Source: MAG-120531 sp038125995 (GTDB lineage: Bacteria; Bacteroidota; Bacteroidia; Flavobacteriales; Flavobacteriaceae). From it: 64,000 bases of DNA. The notes under the pieces are model-generated. The model was not told the origin of the DNA. It saw only the letters and a list, made by a program, of their open reading frames with translations, and searched no databases. The stretch spans positions 1-64,000 of the forward strand of contig JAYPEX010000009.1 in the NCBI GenBank assembly GCA_038125995.1, given 5' to 3'. Positions 24,663-33,644 of the stretch are shown piece after piece. How positions within the stretch are numbered: the first letter of the stretch is position 1; each line of letters opens with the position of its first letter. The position numbers were made by a program, and so were the translations under genes.

Positions 24663-25220
24663 AAGTAGCTTTTTATGGTATAAATTTACAACTATTCACT
24701 AATATGTCCTTATAAACATACTTATTAATAAGTATAGTTTAATAACCACAAAGCCAATCGATTAACAATTAACCACTTTGTTGATAAAAAGACTTAAAAT
24801 TTAAGGGTTAAAAATTTGTCTATTTAAAATCAATTCTCTTATATAATTATTCTTAAATAAATGGGTATTTTCTTTTTAGAGTTTATTGACTTTTTATCAG
24901 AACTAAAGCTGTAATTATTAACACTTATATTATAAAAATTTATTAAATTTTAGTTGTCAACACGGCTTATGAACAGCATTTAATAAGTAAATCAACTAAT
25001 TGATTTAATGTGTTTTAATTAAATGAAAACTTGTTGAAAAACTAAAAAATATATTGATATTCAAAAAGACTCTCGTTTATTATCAACCTTATTAACACAC
25101 TATTATAATCATAAAAAATGCATTTAAATAAAAAATAAAATAATAATTGTACTTAAAAGTGTTTATAACATTTTAGTCCTTTCGTTGTTTGAAAACTTAT
25201 AGGATGTAGTTTTGTAACTA
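24663..25220. other. Candidate replication origin (oriC): AT-rich gap with DnaA-box-like sites
   Basis: The only gene-free stretch above 300 bp in the window, between divergent rpiB and rnr and extremely AT-rich. It holds several 9-mers close to the DnaA box TTATnCACA: TTATCAACA (reverse, 24779-24787) and TTATTAACA (24915-24923), each one mismatch; TTATCAACC directly abutting TTATTAACA (25080-25097); plus weaker ATAACCACA (24742-24750), TTGTCAACA (24954-24962) and TTTTCAACA (reverse, 25032-25040). Gene orientation shifts to mostly plus on the right. Two parS sites lie about 9 and 11 kb away. No dnaA gene is nearby. The right end holds the rnr promoter. Confidence 0.6.
25185..25214 (+). promoter_or_regulatory. 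Promoter of rnr
   Basis: TTG (25185-25187), 19-nt spacer, then TAGTTTTG (25207-25214), a full Bacteroidota -33/-7 pair. The -7 ends 6 nt before the ATG, so the mRNA should be nearly leaderless. Confidence 0.65.
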
Positions 25221-27416
25221 ATGGGAAAGAAAAAGAAAAATAAAAAGAATTCGAGTCAGAAGAATGGGATTACAAAATTAGTGATGCAATTTTTAGATGA
25301 CGCTCCCAATAAATCCTTTACTTACAGACAAATAGCTCATAAACTCAATCTTAAGGATGAGATTTTAAAGAGACAAATGGTTGCTGCAGTGCAGTTTTTA
25401 ATTAAAAAAAATGCAGTTAAACAAGTACGTAAGGGTCAATATCAAGCAATACCTAGTTTTCAGAAATACGAAAAAGGAGTTTTCGATATTACTTCTAGAG
25501 GAAATGCTTATGTACGTATTGAAGGAAGAGATGAAGATGTTTTTATTGCTGGAAGAAATACCAATAAAGCTTTTAATAAAGACATTGTTAATGTCTATAT
25601 ATATCCTCAACGAAAAGGAAGTAAAGTTGAAGGAGAAGTTGTCAGTGTTGTTGAGCGCTTTAAAACAAGATTCGTAGGTAGGGTTGATTTACAAGATAAA
25701 TTTGCTTTTGTTGTACCTTCTGATCCAAAACTACACAAGGATTTCTACGTTCCTCTATCCGATTTAAATTCGGCTCATGACGGAGATAAGGTTCTTATTG
25801 AGTTTACACATTGGTCTGATAAAACAGATTCTCCTTCTGCAAAGGTGATCGAAGTTTTAGGAAAACCAGGAGAACATCAAACAGAAATACATTCGATATT
25901 AGCATCTTATGGATTACCACATGAATTTCCAAAAGAAGTATTGGATTACGCTGATCAAATAGACACGTCCATTACAGCAGATGAAATTGCGAAGCGAAGA
26001 GATATGCGATCGGACCTCACCTTTACCATTGATCCAAAAGATGCTAAAGATTTTGATGATGCGCTGTCGTTTACTGCTTTAGAAAATGGAGATTACGAAA
26101 TTGGAATCCATATTGCAGATGTATCACATTACCTAAAATTTGATACAGTCTTAAACGATGAAGCTTTTTCAAGAGCTACCTCTGTTTATTTAGTAGATCG
26201 AGTCGTTCCGATGCTTCCAGAGATTCTCTCCAATCAAGCCTGTTCACTTCGACCCCATGAAGAAAAGTACACCTTTTCAATTGTATTTATCATCGATAAA
26301 AATGTGCAGATTAAAAACCAGTGGATCGGAAGAACCGTTATCGATTCAAACGAGCGCTTTTCTTATGAAGAAGCTCAACATATTATCGAAACAAAGTCCA
26401 ATGAAATACCAGAACATATTTCGATTCGATCCTCTTCTTATAAAGTAGATAATTCTTTTGTTGATGCGATTATTACATTAGACCAACTCGCTAAAAAACT
26501 CAGAAAAAAGAGAATGAGTTCTGGGGCTATTTCATTTGATAAAATAGAGGTTAAATTTAATTTAAATCAAGAAAATCAACCGACTTCGGTCTTTTTCAAA
26601 GAGTCAAAAGACGCTAATAAACTCATTGAAGAATTCATGTTACTTGCTAATAAAAAAGTAGCTGAATTTATTGGTAAACAAGACCCGCCAAAAACCTTTG
26701 TATACCGTGTTCACGACGAACCTAATATCGATAAACTAACCGCTTTAAACAAAGTTGTTGCTCGTTACGGTCACAGTCTAAATTTAAAAGACCTCCTCAG
26801 TTTAAGCAAATCAATCAATCAATTACTCAAAGATGTCGTTGGAAAAAAAGAACAGAATTTAGTAGATACACTTGCCATACGTTCCATGTCAAAGGCGGAA
26901 TATACTACTGAAAACATTGGTCATTACGGATTAGCTTTTGAATACTATACCCATTTTACTTCACCGATTCGACGCTATCCAGATGTAATGGTTCACCGCT
27001 TATTAGAGTTTTATTTAAACGGTGCTAAGTCTAGAAAGCAAAAAGTAATAGAAGAAGCTTGTAAACACTGTTCTAAAATGGAAGCAGTGGCTACTTCTGC
27101 AGAACGCGAATCGATCAAGTACATGCAGATTAAATATATGGAATCTTTAGATCAAGATGAGTTTTTAGGTGTTATTTCTGGTGTGACTGAATGGGGTATG
27201 TATGTAGAAATCATCGAAAATAAATGTGAGGGAATGGTTCGTATTAAAGATATTCCAGGTGATTTATACACTTTTGATCCACTGCACTATACAATGATTG
27301 GTGTGAATACTAAAAAAACCTATCAACTTGGAGATGAGGTTACTGTAAGTATTAAGCAAACCAATCTTGAGAAAAGACAAATGGATTTTAATCTTATCCA
27401 AGAGTCAGATAGTTAA
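25221..27416 (+). CDS. rnr: Ribonuclease R (3'-5' exoribonuclease)
   Basis: Processive exoribonuclease of 731 residues that degrades structured RNA. Domains in order: Lys-rich N-terminal tail and winged helix (about 1-75), cold-shock domains (about 80-230), the RNB catalytic domain (about 255-590) with the metal-binding DPKDAKDFDDALS and the HFTSPIRRYPDVMVHR signature, and a C-terminal S1 domain (about 640-725). It is the first plus-strand gene after the candidate origin and has its own promoter. Confidence 0.97.
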   Translation: MGKKKKNKKNSSQKNGITKLVMQFLDDAPNKSFTYRQIAHKLNLKDEILKRQMVAAVQFLIKKNAVKQVRKGQYQAIPSFQKYEKGVFDITSRGNAYVRIEGRDEDVFIAGRNTNKAFNKDIVNVYIYPQRKGSKVEGEVVSVVERFKTRFVGRVDLQDKFAFVVPSDPKLHKDFYVPLSDLNSAHDGDKVLIEFTHWSDKTDSPSAKVIEVLGKPGEHQTEIHSILASYGLPHEFPKEVLDYADQIDTSITADEIAKRRDMRSDLTFTIDPKDAKDFDDALSFTALENGDYEIGIHIADVSHYLKFDTVLNDEAFSRATSVYLVDRVVPMLPEILSNQACSLRPHEEKYTFSIVFIIDKNVQIKNQWIGRTVIDSNERFSYEEAQHIIETKSNEIPEHISIRSSSYKVDNSFVDAIITLDQLAKKLRKKRMSSGAISFDKIEVKFNLNQENQPTSVFFKESKDANKLIEEFMLLANKKVAEFIGKQDPPKTFVYRVHDEPNIDKLTALNKVVARYGHSLNLKDLLSLSKSINQLLKDVVGKKEQNLVDTLAIRSMSKAEYTTENIGHYGLAFEYYTHFTSPIRRYPDVMVHRLLEFYLNGAKSRKQKVIEEACKHCSKMEAVATSAERESIKYMQIKYMESLDQDEFLGVISGVTEWGMYVEIIENKCEGMVRIKDIPGDLYTFDPLHYTMIGVNTKKTYQLGDEVTVSIKQTNLEKRQMDFNLIQESDS

Positions 27417-27450
27417 AGATTTGTAACTTAGTTTTATCTTTAAGACACCC

Positions 27451-28134
27451 ATGAGTTTACAATTAAAACTAACATACCGTCTATTTGTTCTATTTATTCT
27501 AAGTAGTTTAACTGGAGCTGCTCAAGATTTAGGTGATTTTAATCAGATTAAAACCTATGATGGTTTAGCTGTTGAATTAATTGCTTCTGATAAAAACGTA
27601 GTCGAATTCAGCGGTCAAGAAAAAGACAATATCCAAATAGAAAACAAAAAAGGAACCCTCATTATTCGTATGAAAATTTCTAAATTATTTTCTGGATATA
27701 AAACCTTTGTAAAACTCTATTACAAAGATCCACTTTCAATAATTCAAGCTAATGATGAAAGTTTTATTTCTATAAAAGAAACCATAGTACAAGATCAACT
27801 TTTATTAGAAGCTTATGAAAGTGCTTTAATAGAAGCAAATTTAAAACTCGATCAATTATTAGTAAAAGCTTTTTTTAACGGAGAAGTAAAGCTAACAGGT
27901 AGTAGTAAGCTACAAGATATTAACATTAATACAGGAGGAACTTATTCAGGAGAAAATCTCAAATCTTCTTTTACTACTATTGTTGTAAACGCAGGAGGGA
28001 ACGCTTCTGTTAACGCAACAGATTATGTCAATGCTAATGTAAAAGCAGGAGGCACGGTCTTAATTTATGGCAATCCAAAAAAAGTTGACGAAAAAAAACT
28101 CTTTGGAGGATTTATTAAAAGAATGGACAACTGA
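27451..28134 (+). CDS. Exported GIN-domain (DUF2807) protein
   Basis: A 227-residue exported protein with a signal peptide ending near TGAAQ (about residue 25). The rest is a repetitive beta-helix-like pattern of short hydrophobic strands with Asn/Gly turns (ININTGG, VVNAGGNASVNATDYVNANVKAGG), as in the head-GIN/DUF2807 family common in Bacteroidota. Function unknown. It overlaps the next gene's start by one base and follows rnr by 34 bp, so all three could be co-transcribed. Confidence 0.82.
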   Translation: MSLQLKLTYRLFVLFILSSLTGAAQDLGDFNQIKTYDGLAVELIASDKNVVEFSGQEKDNIQIENKKGTLIIRMKISKLFSGYKTFVKLYYKDPLSIIQANDESFISIKETIVQDQLLLEAYESALIEANLKLDQLLVKAFFNGEVKLTGSSKLQDININTGGTYSGENLKSSFTTIVVNAGGNASVNATDYVNANVKAGGTVLIYGNPKKVDEKKLFGGFIKRMDN

Positions 28135-28874
28135 TGTTTGAAGATATACAAGCAGCAATTCCCATTGGCATCCTATTGAGTTTTATGATAGGTCCTGTTT
28201 TTTTTGTCCTTATTGAAACCTCTGTAATTAGAGGAGTTCGTTGTGCTTTGCTCTTTGATTTAGGAGTTGTTTTAGCAGACATTGTCTTTATATCTTTAGC
28301 TTATTTTTCATCCTACCAACTTCTAAATCAACTCACTAATTTACCTGCTGTTTTTATTTTTGGAGGAGTCATTTTATCAGTATACGGTATCGTTATTTAT
28401 TTAAAGAAAGTTCGATTAAAGGATTTTAGACCTAAATCTTTAAACGATGATTATATTCACTTAATTATTAAAGGATTTCTATTAAATTTTGTCAATATAG
28501 GAGTCTTAATTTTTTGGTTGGGCTTGTTGGTTATTACGGGACCTAGTTTAGATAATGATCCTAAAAGAATAGGATTATTCTTTGGAACGATCTTAATCAC
28601 TTATTTTATTATTGATATTTTTAAAGTAGTTCTTGCCAAGCAACTCAAATCTAAACTCACCTTTCGAAGAATCTTTGTGTTGAAGAAAACCACAGGAATC
28701 ATCTTATTTGTATGTGGTTTGTTTTTAATTGTCAAAGGGTTTTTACCAAAAGAACAATTAAATATAGAAAAGGGAATTGAACTAATAGAACAAAAAAACC
28801 CGTCAATCGACGGGTTTTTTGAGGCATCGAGCAGATTCGAACTGCTGTACAAGCTTTTGCAGAGCTCTGCCTAG
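28134..28874 (+). CDS. LysE/RhtB-family exporter, 3' end overlapping tRNA-Cys
   Basis: Inner-membrane amino-acid-type exporter with six hydrophobic segments; the N-terminal IPIGILLSFMIGPVFFVLIE carries the family's first-helix signature. The frame gives 246 residues, somewhat longer than usual. The last about 27 codons are odd: they run through a strong terminator hairpin (28793-28820) and then antisense through the tRNA-Cys gene up to the stop at 28872-28874. The C-terminal residues (SIDGFFEASSRFELLYKLL) are therefore just the tRNA read backwards. The original stop was probably lost near codon 220. Substrate unknown. Confidence 0.85.
   Translation: MFEDIQAAIPIGILLSFMIGPVFFVLIETSVIRGVRCALLFDLGVVLADIVFISLAYFSSYQLLNQLTNLPAVFIFGGVILSVYGIVIYLKKVRLKDFRPKSLNDDYIHLIIKGFLLNFVNIGVLIFWLGLLVITGPSLDNDPKRIGLFFGTILITYFIIDIFKVVLAKQLKSKLTFRRIFVLKKTTGIILFVCGLFLIVKGFLPKEQLNIEKGIELIEQKNPSIDGFFEASSRFELLYKLLQSSA
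28793..28820 (-). terminator. Bidirectional-looking terminator for tRNA-Cys, inside the LysE gene end
   Basis: Stem AAAAAACCCGTC / GACGGGTTTTTT with a 4-nt loop. On the minus strand it starts 2 bp after the tRNA-Cys 3' end and ends in a T-run, an ideal tRNA terminator. Being symmetric, it could also stop plus-strand transcription before the LysE stop codon. Confidence 0.85.
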
Positions 28875-28892
28875 CCACTCGGCCACGATGCC
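28822..28892 (-). tRNA. tRNA-Cys (GCA)
   Basis: Minus-strand cloverleaf: acceptor GGCATCG / CGATGCC; D arm GCC...GGC; anticodon stem GAGCT / AGCTT with loop CTGCAAA, so anticodon GCA; T arm AGCAG-TTCGAAT-CTGCT. The discriminator base is T, as expected for tRNA-Cys. CCA is not encoded. It has a perfect upstream promoter and a terminator 2 bp downstream. Confidence 0.95.
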
Positions 28893-28904
28893 ATTTACAG
28901 GCTG

Positions 28905-28933
28905 CAAAGTTAATAGTTTTTTTAAATTCCCAA
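28905..28933 (-). promoter_or_regulatory. Promoter of tRNA-Cys
   Basis: On the minus strand TTG (28931-28933), 18-nt spacer, TAACTTTG (28905-28912): a perfect -33/-7 pair. Start of transcription would be a few bases before the mature tRNA 5' end at 28892. Confidence 0.75.
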
Positions 28934-28939
28934 CAAAAT

Positions 28940-29296
28940 TTAACGGCTTTTAGTAAGAATGACAGAAACCGCCTGAACGTCTCCTCCTATTGGAGGATTC
29001 AATTTTTCTACTTCCACACTGATTTTAGCTACTAAGGGGTGCTCATTTAAAACGCGATCCACGATTCTTTTTCCAACAACTTCTAAGAGCTTGGAAGGAA
29101 TCGCCATTTCTTCTTTTACAATAGCATTGAGATCGACATAGTCAACAGTATCGGTGAGATCATCTGAAATAGATGCTTTTGATAAGTCTGCTTCAACACT
29201 TAGTTGTACCAAATAATTGCTTCCAATGGCGGTCTCTTCTTTTAAGCATCCGTGATAAGCGTATACTCTAATATTTTTTAAATCAATTCTTCCCAT
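28940..29296 (-). CDS. folB: Dihydroneopterin aldolase
   Basis: Folate biosynthesis enzyme cleaving dihydroneopterin; 118 residues from ATG 29296. MGRIDLKNIRVYAYHGCLKEE is the classic family start (in parts: IDLKNIRVYAYHGC), and VDYVDLNAIV, KLLEVVGKRIVDRV and the Lys-Asn-Pro-Pro block near the end fit as well. The frame continues 24 codons upstream, but a -7 element lies in between, so the short form is right. Divergent from glnS. Confidence 0.93.
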   Translation of the reverse strand: MGRIDLKNIRVYAYHGCLKEETAIGSNYLVQLSVEADLSKASISDDLTDTVDYVDLNAIVKEEMAIPSKLLEVVGKRIVDRVLNEHPLVAKISVEVEKLNPPIGGDVQAVSVILTKSR

Positions 29297-29300
29297 ACTG

Positions 29301-29308
29301 TAAAAGTA
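29301..29308 (-). promoter_or_regulatory. -7 element of folB
   Basis: TACTTTTA on the minus strand (7 of 8 bases of TAnnTTTG), 4 nt before the folB ATG. No clear -33 element. Confidence 0.35.
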
Positions 29309-29356
29309 CAATTTTCGATAGGAGTATTTTAATGAAATTTTCTCCTTTTGAATCCC

Positions 29357-29364
29357 TATCTTTG
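29357..29364 (+). promoter_or_regulatory. -7 element of glnS
   Basis: TATCTTTG, a perfect TAnnTTTG, 18 nt before the glnS ATG at 29383. It lies downstream of an in-frame ATG at 29332, which argues against that longer start. No clear -33. Confidence 0.5.
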
Positions 29365-29382
29365 CCACTCAAATATAAGAAT

Positions 29383-31062
29383 ATGAGTTCCACAAAGCGA
29401 TCGCTTAATTTTATAGAGCATATCATAGAAGAAGATTTATCTAAAGACTACTCTAAGAGCAGTTTGCGTTTTCGTTTTCCACCTGAACCAAATGGTTATT
29501 TACACATAGGTCATGCGAGTTCTATATGTTTAAATTTTGGTCTTGGATTGCGTTATTCAGCTCCAGTTAATTTAAGATTTGACGACACTAACCCCACAAA
29601 AGAAGAACAGGAATATGTAGATGCGATTAAAAGAGATGTTAAGTGGTTGGGATTTAAGTGGGATAAGGAGTGTTATGCTTCTGATTATTTTGGACAACTG
29701 TATGATTGGGCTGAGGAACTCATCAAGCAATCGAAAGCTTATGTGGACAGTCAAGATGCCGAAGCTATTGCTCAGCAAAAGGGAACTCCAATAGAGCCCG
29801 GTGCCGCTAGCCCCTTTAGAGATCGAACTGTTGAAGAAAACCTTCGTTTGTTTAGAGAGATGAAAGAAGGAAAACACCCAGAAGGAGCTCATGTATTGAG
29901 AGCAAAAATAGATATGAGCTCATCAAATATGCTGATGAGAGATCCAATTATGTATCGCATTCTTCACAAAGCACACCATAGAACGAAAAACGATTGGTGT
30001 ATTTATCCAATGTACGATTGGACCCACGGTGAAAGTGATTATATCGAAAGCATTTCACATTCGTTTTGCACCCTTGAATTTGCGATGCATCGCGAGTTAT
30101 ATGATTGGTTTTTAGATCAAGTGGTAACTCCAGAAAACTTAAGACCAAAGCAGCGTGAGTTTGCTAGAAGAAACTTTTCACATACGGTTGTCAGCAAGAG
30201 AAGATTGTTGCAATTAGTAGAACAAGGGGTTGTTTCTGGTTGGGACGATCCACGCATGCCAACTATTTCAGGACTTCGTAGAAGAGGTTATACACCCTTG
30301 TCAATTAGAAATTTTGCAGACACCATAGGAATTGCAAAACGCGACAATGTCGTTGATTTATCCCTCTTAGAATTTACAGTTCGTGAGGATCTCAATAAGA
30401 CAGCTGATAGAGTTCACGCTGTTTTAGATCCACTGCTTCTTGAAATTACCAATTACCCTGAAGACCAAGAAGAATGGATTGAAGCGGAGAACAATCCAGA
30501 AGATGAAAATGCTGGAAGCAGAAAGGTTCCTTTTTCAAAATACCTCTATATCGAAAGAGAAGATTTTAAAGAAGAAGCCAACCGCAAGTTTTTTAGATTA
30601 AAATTAGATTCAGAGGTGCGACTTAAAAACGGATATATCATCAAGGCTGTTTCTTGTGATAAAGACGCCGAAGGAACCATCACTAAGGTTTACTGTACTT
30701 ATGACCCTGATACGCGCTCAGGAAGTGGCAGCGAAGCTTCAAAGCGAAAAGTCAAGGGAACGCTTCACTGGGTGTCCAAAACACACGCAAAGACCGTTAA
30801 AGTTCGTCTGTACGACCGTCTTTTTACAGATGCTACACCAGACGCACACAAAGACAAAGACTTTATGGAATTTGTCAACCCCAATTCATTCGAAGAAATC
30901 GAGGCTTATGTGGAACCTTCTCTGATGGATGCAAAAGTTGAAGATCGTTTTCAATTTCAACGCATCGGATATTTTGTTGTAGATAAAGACAGTACAAGCG
31001 AACAACTAGTTTTCAATAAAACAGTTGGACTTCGCGATACTTGGGCCAAACTAGATTCTTAG
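29383..31062 (+). CDS. glnS: Glutaminyl-tRNA synthetase
   Basis: Class I synthetase of 559 residues from ATG 29383. The HIGH motif is in PPEPNGYLHIGHASS and the KMSKS equivalent in HTVVSKRRLLQLV. The C-terminal part (about 345-555) is the GlnRS anticodon-binding beta-barrel, including KFFRLKLDSEVRLKNGY. With a separate gltX nearby, the cell charges tRNA-Gln directly. It ends 1 bp from the stop of the convergent SPFH gene. Confidence 0.96.
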   Translation: MSSTKRSLNFIEHIIEEDLSKDYSKSSLRFRFPPEPNGYLHIGHASSICLNFGLGLRYSAPVNLRFDDTNPTKEEQEYVDAIKRDVKWLGFKWDKECYASDYFGQLYDWAEELIKQSKAYVDSQDAEAIAQQKGTPIEPGAASPFRDRTVEENLRLFREMKEGKHPEGAHVLRAKIDMSSSNMLMRDPIMYRILHKAHHRTKNDWCIYPMYDWTHGESDYIESISHSFCTLEFAMHRELYDWFLDQVVTPENLRPKQREFARRNFSHTVVSKRRLLQLVEQGVVSGWDDPRMPTISGLRRRGYTPLSIRNFADTIGIAKRDNVVDLSLLEFTVREDLNKTADRVHAVLDPLLLEITNYPEDQEEWIEAENNPEDENAGSRKVPFSKYLYIEREDFKEEANRKFFRLKLDSEVRLKNGYIIKAVSCDKDAEGTITKVYCTYDPDTRSGSGSEASKRKVKGTLHWVSKTHAKTVKVRLYDRLFTDATPDAHKDKDFMEFVNPNSFEEIEAYVEPSLMDAKVEDRFQFQRIGYFVVDKDSTSEQLVFNKTVGLRDTWAKLDS

Positions 31063-31063
31063 A

Positions 31064-31999
31064 TCACTCTTTGTTTTCCTTAGACACCTTGTTTTTTTTA
31101 GCCCTCATCGCTTCTCCAATTTGGTTACTAGCCGTAAAGGAAGCCACCATATTGTTGAGCATGTCTGAGGCGGCATGAGGAGAGTTCGGAAGTAAGATCA
31201 AATTCGAATCTGTTTCTTCTCCAAGCGATTGTAAGGTATCATAGTGTTGAGTGACTACAATAAGCGCTGAGGCTTCTTGAGAATTAATACCCACATTGTT
31301 GAGTACATCGACAGATTCTTCTAATCCTTTAGCGATTTCTCGACGTTGATCGGCAATACCTCGCCCTTGGAGACGTTTGCTCTCCGCCTCTGCCTTTGCC
31401 TTTTCAACAATTAAAATACGAGCAGCATCTCCTTCAAACTGAGCAGCAATTTTTTCTCTTTCAGAAGCGTTAATGCGATTCATGGCCGCCTTCACCTGAG
31501 CATCTGGATCGATATCTGTTACAAGGGTTTTAATGATATCGTATCCGTAGTCGAGCATTGCGTCTTGTAATTCGCCTTTTACTGCGATAGCGATATCGTC
31601 TTTCTTAACAAACACATCATCTAATTTCATCTTAGGAACTTCGGCACGAACCACATCAAATACATAAGAAGTAATCTGATCATGAGGAAATTCTAATTTG
31701 TAAAAGGCCTCGTAAACCTTTTCTTTGATCACAACGAATTGAACTGAAACTTTTAGCTTGACAAACACATCGTCTAAGGTCTTTGTTTCAATAATCACAT
31801 CGAGCTGTTGAATTTTTAAACTCACGCGACCAGAGATACGATCTACCAATGGAATTTTCATTTGAAGACCGGAATTGCGAACACTTAAAAAGCGACCAAA
31901 ACGCTCAATGATTACAGCAGTTTGTTGTTTGACTGTAAAGAATGATGCAAACAGTAAAATTGCCAATACAACATAAAGGGGGTATAATAGATAGCTCAT
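31064..31999 (-). CDS. SPFH/Band 7 membrane protein
   Basis: A 311-residue stomatin/prohibitin-type protein. One N-terminal membrane helix (about 4-22) is followed by the SPFH domain (about 23-185; VKQQTAVIIERFGRF, LQMKIPLVDRI) and an Ala/Glu/Lys-rich helix (about 165-230; AEAESKRLQGRGIADQRREI) that drives oligomer formation. It probably organises membrane microdomains or guards a membrane protease. It lies 50 bp downstream of gltX on the same strand, and no NfeD-type partner is adjacent. Confidence 0.9.
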   Translation of the reverse strand: MSYLLYPLYVVLAILLFASFFTVKQQTAVIIERFGRFLSVRNSGLQMKIPLVDRISGRVSLKIQQLDVIIETKTLDDVFVKLKVSVQFVVIKEKVYEAFYKLEFPHDQITSYVFDVVRAEVPKMKLDDVFVKKDDIAIAVKGELQDAMLDYGYDIIKTLVTDIDPDAQVKAAMNRINASEREKIAAQFEGDAARILIVEKAKAEAESKRLQGRGIADQRREIAKGLEESVDVLNNVGINSQEASALIVVTQHYDTLQSLGEETDSNLILLPNSPHAASDMLNNMVASFTASNQIGEAMRAKKNKVSKENKE

Positions 32000-32049
32000 T
32001 TTGATAATTTCTCATCAAGTTACGAAAAAACCTATCAAACAGAAAGCGA

Positions 32050-33555
32050 TTAAGACAATCGTTCAACAGCAGATTGAATTCTAGAAACAGAAGCATGTTT
32101 GCCAATAAGGGCGGCAATATCAAAAAGATGAGGACCTTTGAGAGCACCAACCAACACCAATCGAAGAGGCGGCATGACCTGACCAAAAGAATAAGCCTTT
32201 GCTTCAATCCATTTTTTAGTTTCTTCTTCTAGAGTAGCAGCATCAAATTTCTCGATAGAATCCCATAGTTCAATAAGTTCTTTCATGATTTTCGGGCTCT
32301 GCTCCTTCCACTGTTTCTTTAGATTTTTTTCATCATAAGATTCGGGAGCTACAAAGAAATAATCGGACAACCCCAATAAATCTTTTGCAAAAACCGCACG
32401 CTCTTTTACTAGAGAAATAATCCTCACTAATTCTTGATCAGAATAGGAACTCGATAGTTGATGAGCTGCTAAAAGCTGTTTAAATCCCTCAAGTAGTTCT
32501 TCTTCTGATTTGAGTTGCAAATGTTGCTCGTTAAACCATTTATTCTTTTCAGGATCGAAACGAGCACCTGATTTATTGACTCTTAAAAGATCAAAGAGCT
32601 GTATCAATTCATCAAGGCTAAAGACTTCTCTTTCATCACCAGGATTCCAGCCTAAGAGCGCTAAAAAGTTGATGACTGCTTCAGATTCAAAACCTTCCTC
32701 TCTATAACCAATCGAATCATTCCATGCCAAAGGAAATACAGGGAAGCCCATTTTATCTCCATCTCTTTTAGAGAGTTTTCCTTTTCCAACAGGCTTCATA
32801 ATCAGCGGTAAGTGAGCAAACTCAGGGATCTCCCAACCAAATGCTTGATAGAGCTGAATGTGTAAAGGAAGTGATGGCAACCATTCTTCTCCTCTGATGA
32901 CATGAGAAATATTCATCAAATGATCATCTACAATATTAGCCAAATGATAGGTTGGCATTCCATCAGATTTATAAAGTACTTTGTCGTCCAAGGTGTTGGT
33001 ATTAAAAACCACATGTCCCCGAATCAAATCATTAGCACTTACCTTTGTGTTTGATGGTATCTTAAAACGAATTACAAAAGGAGTATTTGAACTCAATTTT
33101 GCTTCAACTTCTTCTTGCGATAGATTCAAAGAGTTGTTTAAGCCCTCTCTATTAAATGAATTATAGGTAAATGTAGATTTGTTTTCCTCTGCTTCTTTTC
33201 GAAGTAGGTCTAATTCTTCTGGAGTATCAAATGCGTAATAAGCACTACCATTATCGATCAGTTGCTCTGCGTAATCCTTGTAAAGTGATTTGCGCTCACT
33301 TTGGCGATAGGGACCAAATCCCCCATCTTTTCCTGGCCCCTCATCATAAGGAATTCCACACCAGTTTAAACTTTCTACTATATAATCTTCAGCTCCCTCA
33401 ACAAATCTAGTTTGATCGGTATCTTCAATTCTAAGGATAAATGTACCACCCTTATTCTTTGCAAATAGATAATTGAATAATGCCGTTCTAACCCCTCCAA
33501 TGTGTAAGGGGCCAGTTGGACTTGGTGCAAATCGTACGCGTACTTGATCTTTCAT
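32050..33555 (-). CDS. gltX: Glutamyl-tRNA synthetase
   Basis: Class I synthetase of 501 residues. It starts MKDQVRVRFAPSPTGPLHIGG (HIGH-type motif HIGG) and carries the KMSKS motif as GKLSKRDGDKMG around residue 260. The C-terminal helical anticodon-binding domain spans about 330-500. A perfect -7 element lies 18 bp upstream. It is divergent from ybeY. Confidence 0.97.
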   Translation of the reverse strand: MKDQVRVRFAPSPTGPLHIGGVRTALFNYLFAKNKGGTFILRIEDTDQTRFVEGAEDYIVESLNWCGIPYDEGPGKDGGFGPYRQSERKSLYKDYAEQLIDNGSAYYAFDTPEELDLLRKEAEENKSTFTYNSFNREGLNNSLNLSQEEVEAKLSSNTPFVIRFKIPSNTKVSANDLIRGHVVFNTNTLDDKVLYKSDGMPTYHLANIVDDHLMNISHVIRGEEWLPSLPLHIQLYQAFGWEIPEFAHLPLIMKPVGKGKLSKRDGDKMGFPVFPLAWNDSIGYREEGFESEAVINFLALLGWNPGDEREVFSLDELIQLFDLLRVNKSGARFDPEKNKWFNEQHLQLKSEEELLEGFKQLLAAHQLSSSYSDQELVRIISLVKERAVFAKDLLGLSDYFFVAPESYDEKNLKKQWKEQSPKIMKELIELWDSIEKFDAATLEEETKKWIEAKAYSFGQVMPPLRLVLVGALKGPHLFDIAALIGKHASVSRIQSAVERLS

Positions 33556-33572
33556 TTTTTAGTTTTACTCTG

Positions 33573-33580
33573 CAAATATA
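33573..33580 (-). promoter_or_regulatory. -7 element of gltX
   Basis: TATATTTG on the minus strand, perfect TAnnTTTG, 17 nt before the gltX ATG at 33555. No clear -33. Confidence 0.5.
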
Positions 33581-33644
33581 ATTACTATTGTTTACTAAGC
33601 AGCCCTATTGACATTGAAGAAGTGGTTCAGCAACAGTAATTTTG

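Noticed and set aside
29332..29382. Longer glnS start at ATG 29332
   Set aside because: A perfect -7 element at 29357-29364 lies downstream of it, and the added residues have no counterpart in GlnRS proteins.
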